Assembly (NCBI RefSeq): GCF_000211815.1
Contig: NZ_GL890829.1
Location: 1-21,146 of the forward strand
Length of the DNA: 21,146 nucleotides
From: Moorena producens 3L
GTDB taxonomy: Bacteria > Cyanobacteriota > Cyanobacteriia > Cyanobacteriales > Coleofasciculaceae
Reading direction: 5' to 3'
Shown here: in pieces, positions 1 to 6,242 of the stretch
Numbering within the stretch: the first letter of the stretch is position 1
Layout of the letters: each line of letters starts with the position of its first letter
Notes under the pieces: generated by a model
The model's database searches: none
The model's input: the letters and a program-made list of their open reading frames with translations, nothing else
What the model was told of the DNA's origin: nothing
Made by a program: the position numbers and the translations under genes

Positions 1-33
1 ACTTTACCTAAAATCTATCTAAGGAGAAATCCA

Positions 34-210
34 ATGAACCTGAAAAAGTGGCTAACTACTGCAATATCTGTCCTGGTTGTGGTATTTCCCATTGTCATCA
101 CATTTTTGATGATCGCAGAGCCTGCACTAGCTCGTACTCGTAGCGATCGCCACCTCAAGCAAAACATTGCCGATGTTGATGTAGATCAGGTTTTGGCCTC
201 TTTGCTCTGA
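34..210 (+). pseudogene. Truncated S74-domain protein with signal peptide
   Basis: 58-codon ORF too short for many gene callers, preceded by a good ribosome-binding site (AAGGAG, 21-26). Residues 1-33 look like a Sec signal peptide: a basic start (MNLKKW), a long hydrophobic stretch and an ALA cleavage site. It continues as SDRHLKQNI (S37 to K42), which matches the start of the S74 intramolecular-chaperone domain, where a Ser and a Lys five residues later form the self-cleavage dyad. The frame then ends at DVLASLL-like sequence (DQVLASLL), where family members normally go on to the IPIQTWNYKSEDP segment. That segment is found in the next ORF. It is probably a decayed or split gene; a short exported peptide is possible but less likely. 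Confidence 0.55.
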
Positions 211-319
211 ATGTTGGCTTGGCCGTAAACTTTAGGAAAGCGGAGATCTCGACAGGGGCTCTGCTTTCGTTTTGACCATAGATTTGTTCCAGAATGACCA
301 TTATGTTCTCAAATAAAAC

Positions 320-730
320 ATGAGCATTGTTAACGACATCATGAAGCGTTTATCGCGGCGGGCAATTCCATTGTCGGCTGATCCGGAGTTTGTGGAAAAT
401 GTAGAGGCGACCAATCCTCAAGTGGTTTTGAAAAAATTAGCAGACATCCCCATCCAAACCTGGAACTATAAATCTGAGGATCCTGCAATCCGTCATATGG
501 GGCCAATGGCACAGGATTTTTACGGAGCGTTCGGTCTTGGCAACACGGACAAGCACATATTTCATATGGACGCCATTGGTGTTTGTCTGGCTTCCATCAA
601 GGGGCTAAATCAGCTGATTGAAGAGCAAAACCATCGCATTGCACAAAATCAGGAAAAGCTGGAGAAAAACGCCCGCTTGCTGGAAAAACTTGCCGATTTG
701 GTGTCGGAGCAAAGTGAGGGAATAGACTAA
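320..730 (+). CDS. S74 (endosialidase chaperone-type) domain protein without signal peptide
   Basis: 136 aa. Residues about 40-65 (IPIQTWNYKSEDPAIRHMGP followed by MAQDFYGAFG) are the conserved core of the Peptidase_S74 intramolecular chaperone domain, known from phage tail spikes and small cyanobacterial exported proteins. A MDAIGV...GLNQLIEEQ helix and a charged coiled coil follow, from about residue 85 to the end. In this family the domain trimerises and folds an upstream fibre, then is released by a Ser/Lys dyad. Here the N-terminus is short (MSIVNDIMKR...), has no signal peptide, and at the place of the SDxxLK motif reads LSADPEFVEN, so the self-cleavage dyad seems to be missing. A stop lies just upstream in frame, so ATG 320 is the only likely start. 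The stop overlaps the next gene's ATG (TAATG), suggesting translational coupling. Confidence 0.7.
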   Translation: MSIVNDIMKRLSRRAIPLSADPEFVENVEATNPQVVLKKLADIPIQTWNYKSEDPAIRHMGPMAQDFYGAFGLGNTDKHIFHMDAIGVCLASIKGLNQLIEEQNHRIAQNQEKLEKNARLLEKLADLVSEQSEGID

Positions 731-930
731 TGCTTGATACTGCTTATAATAGATTGAATGTCGGTCATAAGGATGTGTCAATTGATGATAATGGCATCAT
801 AATGGCTGCGGTCCAAGCCCTTTATAAAAAATTTCTGGAACAGGAAAAAATTATAGCCCAACAGGAACTATGCCTAAAGGAACAAGAGCAGGCAATCAGT
901 CGGATCAAGTTGCCTGATCAGTTGCGTTGA
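730..930 (+). CDS. Small coiled-coil protein resembling the S74 C-terminal tail
   Basis: 66 aa. The ATG overlaps the stop of the preceding S74 gene (TAATG), so the two are probably cotranslated. The segment IDDNGIIMAAVQALYKKFLEQ parallels the MDAIGVCLASIKGLNQLIEEQ segment of the upstream protein, and both are followed by glutamine- and glutamate-rich heptads. I therefore read it as a stand-alone version of the S74 tail helix with a coiled coil (residues about 25-60) but without the chaperone core. The frame ends at TGA 928-930 and stays open beyond it into the EF-hand ORF. It may be a fragment of a larger gene or a small partner protein; its function is unknown. Confidence 0.5.
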   Translation: MLDTAYNRLNVGHKDVSIDDNGIIMAAVQALYKKFLEQEKIIAQQELCLKEQEQAISRIKLPDQLR

Positions 931-942
931 GAAGCTCGGAGG

Positions 943-1194
943 GTGGGCAACCCTGCTGGTATTTCTGTATGGCTGTTTGATCAGAATGGGGATGGTGTTA
1001 TAAGTCCTGAAGAATTTTATAATTTGCTCAAAGCCTGGGGAGTTAGCGATGAAGAATTAGAGATTGCTTGCTCTAAGCTAAATCTGAAAGCAGGTAACAC
1101 TTTGTCTAAGGATCAGTTTAAAGACTTGCTTGAACAATTTCACAAAAGTGATGACCCAGATTCTCCTGGTAATTATCTTTTCGGTTCTTTCTAA
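943..1194 (+). CDS. Half-size EF-hand calcium-binding protein
   Basis: 83 aa from a GTG start, with GGAG just upstream at 938-941. Residues 13-24 (DQNGDGVISPEE) form a canonical EF-hand loop, with D1, N3, D5, backbone position 7, S9 and E12 all acceptable. A second, degenerate EF-hand follows at about residues 50-63 (LNLKAGNTLSKDQF), lacking the acidic ligands. The tail DDPDSPGNYLFG resembles the C-terminus of four-EF-hand calerythrin-like proteins, so this looks like the C-terminal half of such a protein. It is in the same frame as the preceding 66-aa ORF, separated only by TGA 928-930 and four codons. Calcium binding by the first loop is likely; the role is unknown. Confidence 0.65.
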   Translation: MGNPAGISVWLFDQNGDGVISPEEFYNLLKAWGVSDEELEIACSKLNLKAGNTLSKDQFKDLLEQFHKSDDPDSPGNYLFGSF

Positions 1195-1222
1195 GTTCGA
1201 TAATTTGATATTGTAGATATCG

Positions 1223-1254
1223 TAGGGTGCGTTAGGCGAAGCCGTAACGCACCA
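1223..1254 (+). repeat. REP-like palindrome, copy 1
   Basis: Perfect 9-bp stem GGTGCGTTA (1226-1234) and TAACGCACC (1245-1253) around an inner GGC-GAA-GCC hairpin. It lies about 30 bp after the EF-hand stop and could act as an RNA hairpin or weak terminator, though no T-run follows. The same design recurs at 1878-1910. Confidence 0.8.
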
Positions 1255-1304
1255 TCAATCATCTCAGGGCTGACTTTTTAGGTAAGTGCCATTCAGTCGA
1301 TTTC

Positions 1305-1622
1305 TCAAACAAGGTTTCGATCGTCTAGAAATTCAACAGGTTCTTGATCTTTGCCATTTTCCCAGGTTAGTGAGAAAAACCAGATACCACTTTCACCAAT
1401 ACAAAAGCTAGCAGGGGTAAACTCCATTTGAGAGTCTAATGGTGGATTAGCTTGCTCAGAGGTATATTCCGCTGACCAGCTAAATGCTTCCCCTGTCCAG
1501 GTTAGCCCTTGGGCATGGAGTTGGTGGGCAAATATACGAACTTCATCCAGATTGGGAATGTAAATGGGAATAATCGGATTGTAGTTGTCGTCAATCTGGA
1601 GTTGAACTTTAGTTGCTATCAC
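1305..1622 (-). CDS. Unknown protein paired with DUF4160
   Basis: 105 aa, starting at GTG 1622, 14 bp inside the end of the DUF4160 gene, so the two are almost certainly cotranslated. I do not recognise a family. It is a mixed alpha/beta-looking acidic protein with no membrane segment and no cysteine pairs. Visible features are an N-terminal beta-like stretch (TKVQLQIDDNYNPIIPIYIPN) and an aromatic-rich centre (LTWTGEAFSWSAEY). The usual partner of DUF4160 is a DUF2442 protein, and this sequence does not show the DUF2442 pattern, so it may be an unusual partner. Whether the pair is a toxin-antitoxin-like module is inference only. Confidence 0.6.
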   Translation of the reverse strand: MIATKVQLQIDDNYNPIIPIYIPNLDEVRIFAHQLHAQGLTWTGEAFSWSAEYTSEQANPPLDSQMEFTPASFCIGESGIWFFSLTWENGKDQEPVEFLDDRNLV

Positions 1623-1857
1623 TTTTTTTCAGCTCCTTATACCAAACTTCTAAAATAAAGCTCTGATTTGCTTTTAAGATACGTTCAATTTCGTTAAGTT
1701 CATGTTGTTTGAACCCAACTGACTTAGCAAGTGCGATTGGTTCTAACCAAAATTTTGCCTCATGCTTATCCTTGTTGACATGAATATGAGGTGGTTCAGC
1801 TAGATCAGCCATATAGAACGAAAACTTATATCCTTTAACTCGCAAGACAACAGGCAT
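1609..1857 (-). CDS. DUF4160 domain protein
   Basis: 82 aa. The sequence has the DUF4160 hallmarks in order: MPVVLRVKGYKFSFY at the start, PPHIHV at about residues 23-28, a KHEAKFWLEP strand at about 31-40, and GFKQHELNEIERIL leading into a final helix. DUF4160 proteins are small, widespread in cyanobacteria, and usually sit directly upstream of a second small gene. Their biochemical role is not established, though the two-gene arrangement has prompted comparison with toxin-antitoxin pairs. The gene is first in a two-gene minus-strand unit with a 14-bp overlap, and the unit sits between two copies of the same palindrome (1223 and 1878). Confidence 0.8.
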   Translation of the reverse strand: MPVVLRVKGYKFSFYMADLAEPPHIHVNKDKHEAKFWLEPIALAKSVGFKQHELNEIERILKANQSFILEVWYKELKKSDSN

Positions 1858-1877
1858 AGCGCAATCATTGTGATCTT

Positions 1878-1910
1878 GTAGGGTGGGTTAGGCCAAGCCG
1901 TAACCCACCA
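1878..1910 (+). repeat. REP-like palindrome, copy 2
   Basis: Stem GGTGGGTTA (1882-1890) with TAACCCACC (1901-1909) and an inner GGC/GCC. It has the same layout and orientation as the copy at 1223-1254, with a compensated C/G change in the stem (GGTGCG to GGTGGG). It lies just upstream of the DUF4160 gene. Confidence 0.8.
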
Positions 1911-2317
1911 TTATTTATTATAAAAAACACACAACATTTATAATCTACTCAATTCAGTGATCCCAAAACAGTAGCAGCCGATCACACGAACTGCCAACAA
2001 TAGTAAGCCCATTAGGTTAGCTTCCGCCTTTGCTGATGTCCGACAGACTATCACTCAGGTATGGGAAAATTCTCTGATGGGCTAGTTTTGGTGAACTTGT
2101 GGTGCCAGGGTTGGGTTGTTGCGATCCCCATTAGTTTCTTAATTTCCCTCCCGTTACACTAGCTAACTTTTTGAGTTCACAGACCCTGAAGTTTCAGAAC
2201 TAATCTTACCTTTTATAGCAATTATCTATCCCATAAGGTACAAATTGATCCCCCGTTTCCCTTAATAAGGGGGACTTTGAGTTTGAAAAGTGTACCTCAT
2301 AAATGCTAGAACCTCTA
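1911..2317. other. Spacer without a recognised gene
   Basis: About 400 bp with stops in all frames and no protein I can name. The only clear structure is a palindrome at 2259-2271 (CCCTTAATAAGGG) in a run of Cs and Gs, a sequence type often dispersed in cyanobacterial spacers. A short minus-strand open stretch around 1915-2030 was not convincing. Confidence 0.5.
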
Positions 2318-2472
2318 TATAGCACTACGCATTAAAGTTAGGACATTGATACAAGCAGCAAAAGTGCGACCCGTGGCGAATTTAATTCTTAATGGTAAGA
2401 GCGCACCTAAGCTGTTGTAGTCAACTGTTGCTAGCATGCCTATTGCTAGCATGCCTTGCGCGTAGCGCTATA
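2318..2472 (+). mobile_element. MITE family A, copy 1 (155 bp)
   Basis: The ends are inverted repeats: TATAGCACTACGC at 2318-2330 and GCGTAGCGCTATA at 2460-2472, 12 of 13 matching. The inner left end (ATTAAAGTTAGGACATT) recurs in the second copy at 18645-18750, in reverse orientation. It carries no ORF. An internal near-duplication of TTGCTAGCATGCC lies near 2429-2455. The TA at each edge fits a TA-targeting (IS630/Tc1-like) transposase acting in trans, as shown better by copy 2. Confidence 0.7.
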
Positions 2473-2544
2473 ACAACCAACCAAAAGTTTTTTTTCGGTA
2501 AACTTAAGCTAAACTTCAAAGGTAAACTTCCGGATAAATAATCG

Positions 2545-3219
2545 ATGCTCAAATTCTACTACAATCCCCTCTCCCCAAATGCTCGTCGTGTCTGGCTCAC
2601 GTTACTAGAAAAAAACCTTACCTTTGAAACAGTATTACTTAAATTAGATGGCGATCAATTTAAACCAGAGTTTTTAGAAATTAATCCCTTTCATCACATT
2701 CCCGTTCTGGAAGATAACGGTTTGCGGTTAGTAGAATCCTTGGCAATTATGGACTACTTGGAAGCCAAATATCCCACACCTGCACTGCTGCCAACTTCAC
2801 CAGAGGCATTAGCCAAGGTACGGATGGTACAATTGTTGACTGCTAATGAGCTATTTTCCCCAGTAATTCAACTAATCTGTCAAAAGGAAGATTCACCACA
2901 ATTTAAACTAGCCAAGCGGAAGCTAGATAGAGTACTCAAATTTTTATCAGACTTGCTAGGAAACAGCCCTTACTTTGCTTCGGACCAGTTAACCTTAGGA
3001 GATATCGTTGCGGTCGCAGCAATATCGTTATTGCCGAAGTTAGAGATTAATCTTACTGATTATCCTAACATGGATCAGTGGTTTAAAAGATTGATGCAAC
3101 GGGAACCATGGCAGAAGACAGACATGAGTGCAGAGGATTTTGAAGAATTCAAGCGCCGAATAAAAGTTCTGGTAAAACTGCGTGCTCGTGAACTGATTGG
3201 GGGAAATAAGACAAAGTAA
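2545..3219 (+). CDS. Glutathione S-transferase family protein
   Basis: 224 aa, a normal length for a soluble GST. Residues 1-78 form the thioredoxin-like N-domain, with PLSPNARRV near the start supplying the usual catalytic Ser/Tyr region (S10), then NPFHHIPVLEDNG with the cis-proline and LVESLAIMDYLEAKYP with the ES pair that binds the gamma-glutamyl group. Residues about 85-200 form the all-helical C-domain, including the LTLGDIVAVAA motif (the conserved D of the GST N-capping box). It should conjugate or reduce electrophiles with glutathione in the cytoplasm; the substrate cannot be told. A charged C-terminal tail (residues about 195-224) is a little longer than usual. The gene stands alone between repeat-rich spacers, with a weak ribosome-binding site. 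Confidence 0.88.
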   Translation: MLKFYYNPLSPNARRVWLTLLEKNLTFETVLLKLDGDQFKPEFLEINPFHHIPVLEDNGLRLVESLAIMDYLEAKYPTPALLPTSPEALAKVRMVQLLTANELFSPVIQLICQKEDSPQFKLAKRKLDRVLKFLSDLLGNSPYFASDQLTLGDIVAVAAISLLPKLEINLTDYPNMDQWFKRLMQREPWQKTDMSAEDFEEFKRRIKVLVKLRARELIGGNKTK

Positions 3220-3221
3220 AT

Positions 3222-3531
3222 GTAAGCTATCAGCGGTCAGCGGTCAGCTATCAGCTATCAGCTATCAGCTATCAGCTCACAGCTTTTGAATAAAACAGGT
3301 AAGGGACTTGCATGTAAAAAAAATACCAATTAAAGTAGGGTGGGCAAAGTTATCTTATCTATAAGACTCATTTGAACCAAAATGTTTTTGCCCACCCTAC
3401 AAGCTAAAATCTGGTATTTTATTTTTTGGCTACTCCCTAAGCATTGGTTTAATTTCTGTTACGTCAGCTGACGGCTGACGGCTGAAGGCTGTTCGCGTAG
3501 CGTGCGCGTAGCGCTTAAGCTGAATCCTTAC
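3222..3531 (+). repeat. Composite heptamer-flanked repeat, copy 1
   Basis: Begins with GTAAGCTATCAGC and ends with GCTGAATCCTTAC, which are roughly inverted (GTAAGnATTCAGC type). Contents in order: eight heptamers AGCTATC/AGCGGTC (3225-3280), the segment AGCTTTTGAATAAAACAGG, a nested MITE (3304-3437), CATTGGTTTAAT, four GGCTGAC-type heptamers (3466-3493) and the GTAGCG-TGCGCGTAGCGC motif (3497-3523). Related copies are at 6017-6217 and 14573-14870. Confidence 0.7.
3304..3437 (+). mobile_element. MITE family B nested in a repeat (134 bp)
   Basis: Flanked by TAAG on both sides (3300-3303 and 3438-3441). Its inner halves are a strong inverted repeat: GTAGGGTGGGCAAA at 3335-3348 and TTTGCCCACCCTAC at 3387-3400, extended outwards by an AATACCA/TGGTATT pair. 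The related composite repeat at 14.6 kb has uninterrupted sequence where this element would sit. It has no coding capacity. Confidence 0.75.
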
Positions 3532-3605
3532 CCACTAACACTTATCCCCTTGACTCTCCACTAAACTAGAGAGTTTATCCTTTAACTGTAGGGTGAGGGT
3601 CAATC

Positions 3606-6002
3606 ATGAAACAACAAAACTTTCGTTTACAAGGAATGAGCTGCGCTGGTTGCGCCAGACGCATTGAAACGGTGATTCAAGCCGTTCCAGGTGTGGTAGA
3701 GTGCAGCGTCAATTTTGGTACAGAAGAAGCTAGTATTACCTACAATACCGAGGAAACTAACCCCCAAAAAACTAACCAGCAACTAACTAGACTGATTCAA
3801 CAGACAGTCAGTGATGCTGGCTACCAAGCTTTCCCGATCGAGGATATCAGTGATCAGCCTGATGATCTCGAATGGCAACGTCAAGCGGAAACCCTTGACC
3901 TAAAACGAAAATTCATTGTCGGTGCTGTGCTCAGTACTGTCTTAGTGATTGGTTCACTACCGATGATGACAGGATTATCTATCCCCTGGATTCCATCTTG
4001 GTTACATCATCCTTGGCTACAGCTGGTATTAACCACACCGGTTCTGTTTTGGTGTGGACAGTCCTTTTTAACTGGAGCATGGAAAGCCTGGAAACACAAA
4101 ACAGCAGATATGAATACCCTAGTCACCCTTGGGACTAGTGCTGCCTATGTCTATTCTCTGTTTCCCACTGTGTTGCCCCCGGTTGTTTTGAAATCTTTCC
4201 TACCCCAAGGGGTAACTCTCCCTGTGTACTATGAAACCACTGCTGTAGTGATTACCCTGATTTTGCTAGGGCGATTGCTGGAACACCGGGCTAAAGGACA
4301 GACATCTGAAGCAATTCGTAAATTGATGGGATTACAAGCTAAAACCGCTCGTGTGATTCGCCATGGTCAAGCCCAGGATATTCCCTTGGCTCAGGTGCAA
4401 GTTGGGGATGTGGTATTAGTGCGTCCAGGAGAAACTATTCCGGTAGACGGCATAGTTATAGAAGGGGCTTCTAGTGTAGATGAGGCCATGGTGACAGGAG
4501 AAAGTGTTGCGGTCAAGAAACAGCCGGGGGATGAAGTGATTGGAGCAACGATTAATAAAACTGGTAGCTTCCAGTTCCAGGCGACTCGGGTCGGGAAAGA
4601 TACCGTACTGGCACAGATTGTTAAGTTAGTACACCAGGCTCAAGGGTCTAAAGCACCGATTGAAACCTTAGCAGATCAGGTGACAGGTTGGTTTGTGCCG
4701 GTAGTGATTGCGATCGCAATGGTCACCTTTGGAGTTTGGTGGATGACCACAGGAAATCCTACCCTAGCGATGATTAATATGGTGGCGGTGTTAGTCATTG
4801 CTTGTCCCTGTGCTTTAGGTCTAGCTACTCCAACGGCAGTGATGGTAGGGACTGGTAAAGGCGCAGAAAACGGGATTTTAATTAAAAATGCCGAAAGTCT
4901 GGAATTGATTCATCAACTGCAAACCATCGTCCTAGATAAAACCGGAACCCTAACGGAAGGGAAACCTACGGTAACGGATTTTATTACAGTTGGAGGCATC
5001 TATGACTCCTCCTCAGAACTGGGCAGCTTTACCGGCAGCAATGAAATCAACTTGTTGCAACTAGCGGCAGTGGTAGAGAGTCATTCGGAACATCCCTTAG
5101 CTGAAGCAGTGGTGCGCTATGCCCAATCTCAGGGAATAGGATTGCAGTTACCAACACCAGAGAATTTTACTGCTGTTGCTGGCAGTGGGGTACAGGCAAT
5201 TGTTGATCATGATCATCCCCTCTTCTCTTCCGAACCGACAGATGATGGGCTCAAGGGCAAGAGATTGGTGCAGATTGGGACAAAACGATGGATGGAAGAA
5301 TTAGGGATTGACACAGATGTGACGGTGCAACCGGATCGGTCTTTAGCAGACTATCAGGGGGATTGGGAGGCGAGCCGTAAAACGGTAGTTTGGATCGCAG
5401 TTGATGGTAAAGTTGAAGGCATTGTGGGCATTGCTGATGCCCTAAAACCTGCTTCAGCTGAGGTGGTGAAAGCCTTGAAGCGGTTGGGATTAGAGGTAGT
5501 AATGCTAACCGGAGATAATCAACAAACTGCTGATGCGATCGCAAACGAGGTTGGCATCCATCGGGTATTTGCTCAAGTCCGACCAGATCAAAAAGCTAGC
5601 ATCATCTCTACTCTCCAAAAAGAAGGCAAAACTGTAGCAATGGTAGGGGATGGGATTAATGATGCCCCAGCTCTGGCTCAAGCAGACGTGGGCATTGCCA
5701 TTGGTACAGGTACTGATGTTGCGATCGCAGCTTCTGATCTGACCCTAATCTCCGGGGATTTACAAGGCATCATTACAGCCATTCAACTAAGTCGTGCTAC
5801 CTTCCGCACTATTCGCACTAACCTCTTTTTTGCCTTTATCTACAATGTATTAGGAATTCCGATTGCGGCTGGTGTGTTATTCCCGATCTTTGGCTGGTTA
5901 CTCAATCCCATTATTGCTGGTGCAGCGATGGCATTTAGTTCAGTATCTGTGGTAACTAATGCGTTGCGATTACGGAATTTTCAACCTATTTCTGGGTTAT
6001 GA
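3606..6002 (+). CDS. Copper(I)-translocating P1B-type ATPase
   Basis: 798 aa, typical length. An N-terminal heavy-metal-associated domain carries GMSCAGC (C13, C16). Then come paired membrane helices (about 100-240), the actuator domain with TGE (297-299), the membrane metal site CPC (400-402), phosphorylation site DKTGT (D444), the HP dipeptide of P1B pumps (496-497), TGDN (635-638) and GDGINDAP (681-688). The last helices contain YN and MxxSS, the extra signature of Cu(I)-specific CopA-type pumps. It should export or compartmentalise Cu(I) at ATP cost. Cyanobacteria usually have two paralogues, one in the plasma membrane (CtaA) and one in the thylakoid (PacS), and sequence reading alone does not separate them. 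No copper chaperone or regulator is adjacent. The insertion between D444 and the HP motif is ordinary. Confidence 0.95.
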   Translation: MKQQNFRLQGMSCAGCARRIETVIQAVPGVVECSVNFGTEEASITYNTEETNPQKTNQQLTRLIQQTVSDAGYQAFPIEDISDQPDDLEWQRQAETLDLKRKFIVGAVLSTVLVIGSLPMMTGLSIPWIPSWLHHPWLQLVLTTPVLFWCGQSFLTGAWKAWKHKTADMNTLVTLGTSAAYVYSLFPTVLPPVVLKSFLPQGVTLPVYYETTAVVITLILLGRLLEHRAKGQTSEAIRKLMGLQAKTARVIRHGQAQDIPLAQVQVGDVVLVRPGETIPVDGIVIEGASSVDEAMVTGESVAVKKQPGDEVIGATINKTGSFQFQATRVGKDTVLAQIVKLVHQAQGSKAPIETLADQVTGWFVPVVIAIAMVTFGVWWMTTGNPTLAMINMVAVLVIACPCALGLATPTAVMVGTGKGAENGILIKNAESLELIHQLQTIVLDKTGTLTEGKPTVTDFITVGGIYDSSSELGSFTGSNEINLLQLAAVVESHSEHPLAEAVVRYAQSQGIGLQLPTPENFTAVAGSGVQAIVDHDHPLFSSEPTDDGLKGKRLVQIGTKRWMEELGIDTDVTVQPDRSLADYQGDWEASRKTVVWIAVDGKVEGIVGIADALKPASAEVVKALKRLGLEVVMLTGDNQQTADAIANEVGIHRVFAQVRPDQKASIISTLQKEGKTVAMVGDGINDAPALAQADVGIAIGTGTDVAIAASDLTLISGDLQGIITAIQLSRATFRTIRTNLFFAFIYNVLGIPIAAGVLFPIFGWLLNPIIAGAAMAFSSVSVVTNALRLRNFQPISGL

Positions 6003-6016
6003 AACAATACAAGTAA

Positions 6017-6217
6017 GTAAGTATTCAGCTATCAGCTATCAGCTATCAGCTGATGCACTACGCGCACGGTACTTGAGGTGCTATCAGGGGCTTTAACTGG
6101 ACGGGGTCGGATCAGTAAGACTAGCAGAGATTTTCAAGCAGCCGTACCAGCCCGTAAGCTTGTTTACTACCTCCCCTTGATTAGCTGACGGCTGACAGCT
6201 GACGGCTGAATGCTTAC
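6017..6217 (+). repeat. Composite heptamer-flanked repeat, copy 2
   Basis: Starts GTAAGTATTCAGC (6017) and ends GCTGAATGCTTAC (6217), a near-perfect terminal inverted repeat. AGCTATC heptamers (6027-6047) lie inside the left end, and AGCTGAC/GGCTGAC heptamers (6183-6210) inside the right end. Positions 6055-6081 hold an inverted copy of the CACCTCAAGTAGCG...GCGTAGCGC motif repeated three times at 14.6-14.8 kb. It fills almost the whole spacer between the copper ATPase and the kinase. Confidence 0.7.
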
Positions 6218-6242
6218 ACAAGTAATCTAACCAGTTGTTTCT

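Noticed and set aside
1915..2060. Short minus-strand open stretch (about 35 codons)
   Set aside because: No start context, family similarity or supporting neighbour; expected by chance.
5251..5544. Minus-strand ORF of 97 codons inside the copper ATPase
   Set aside because: Shadow of the strongly conserved P-type ATPase coding frame.
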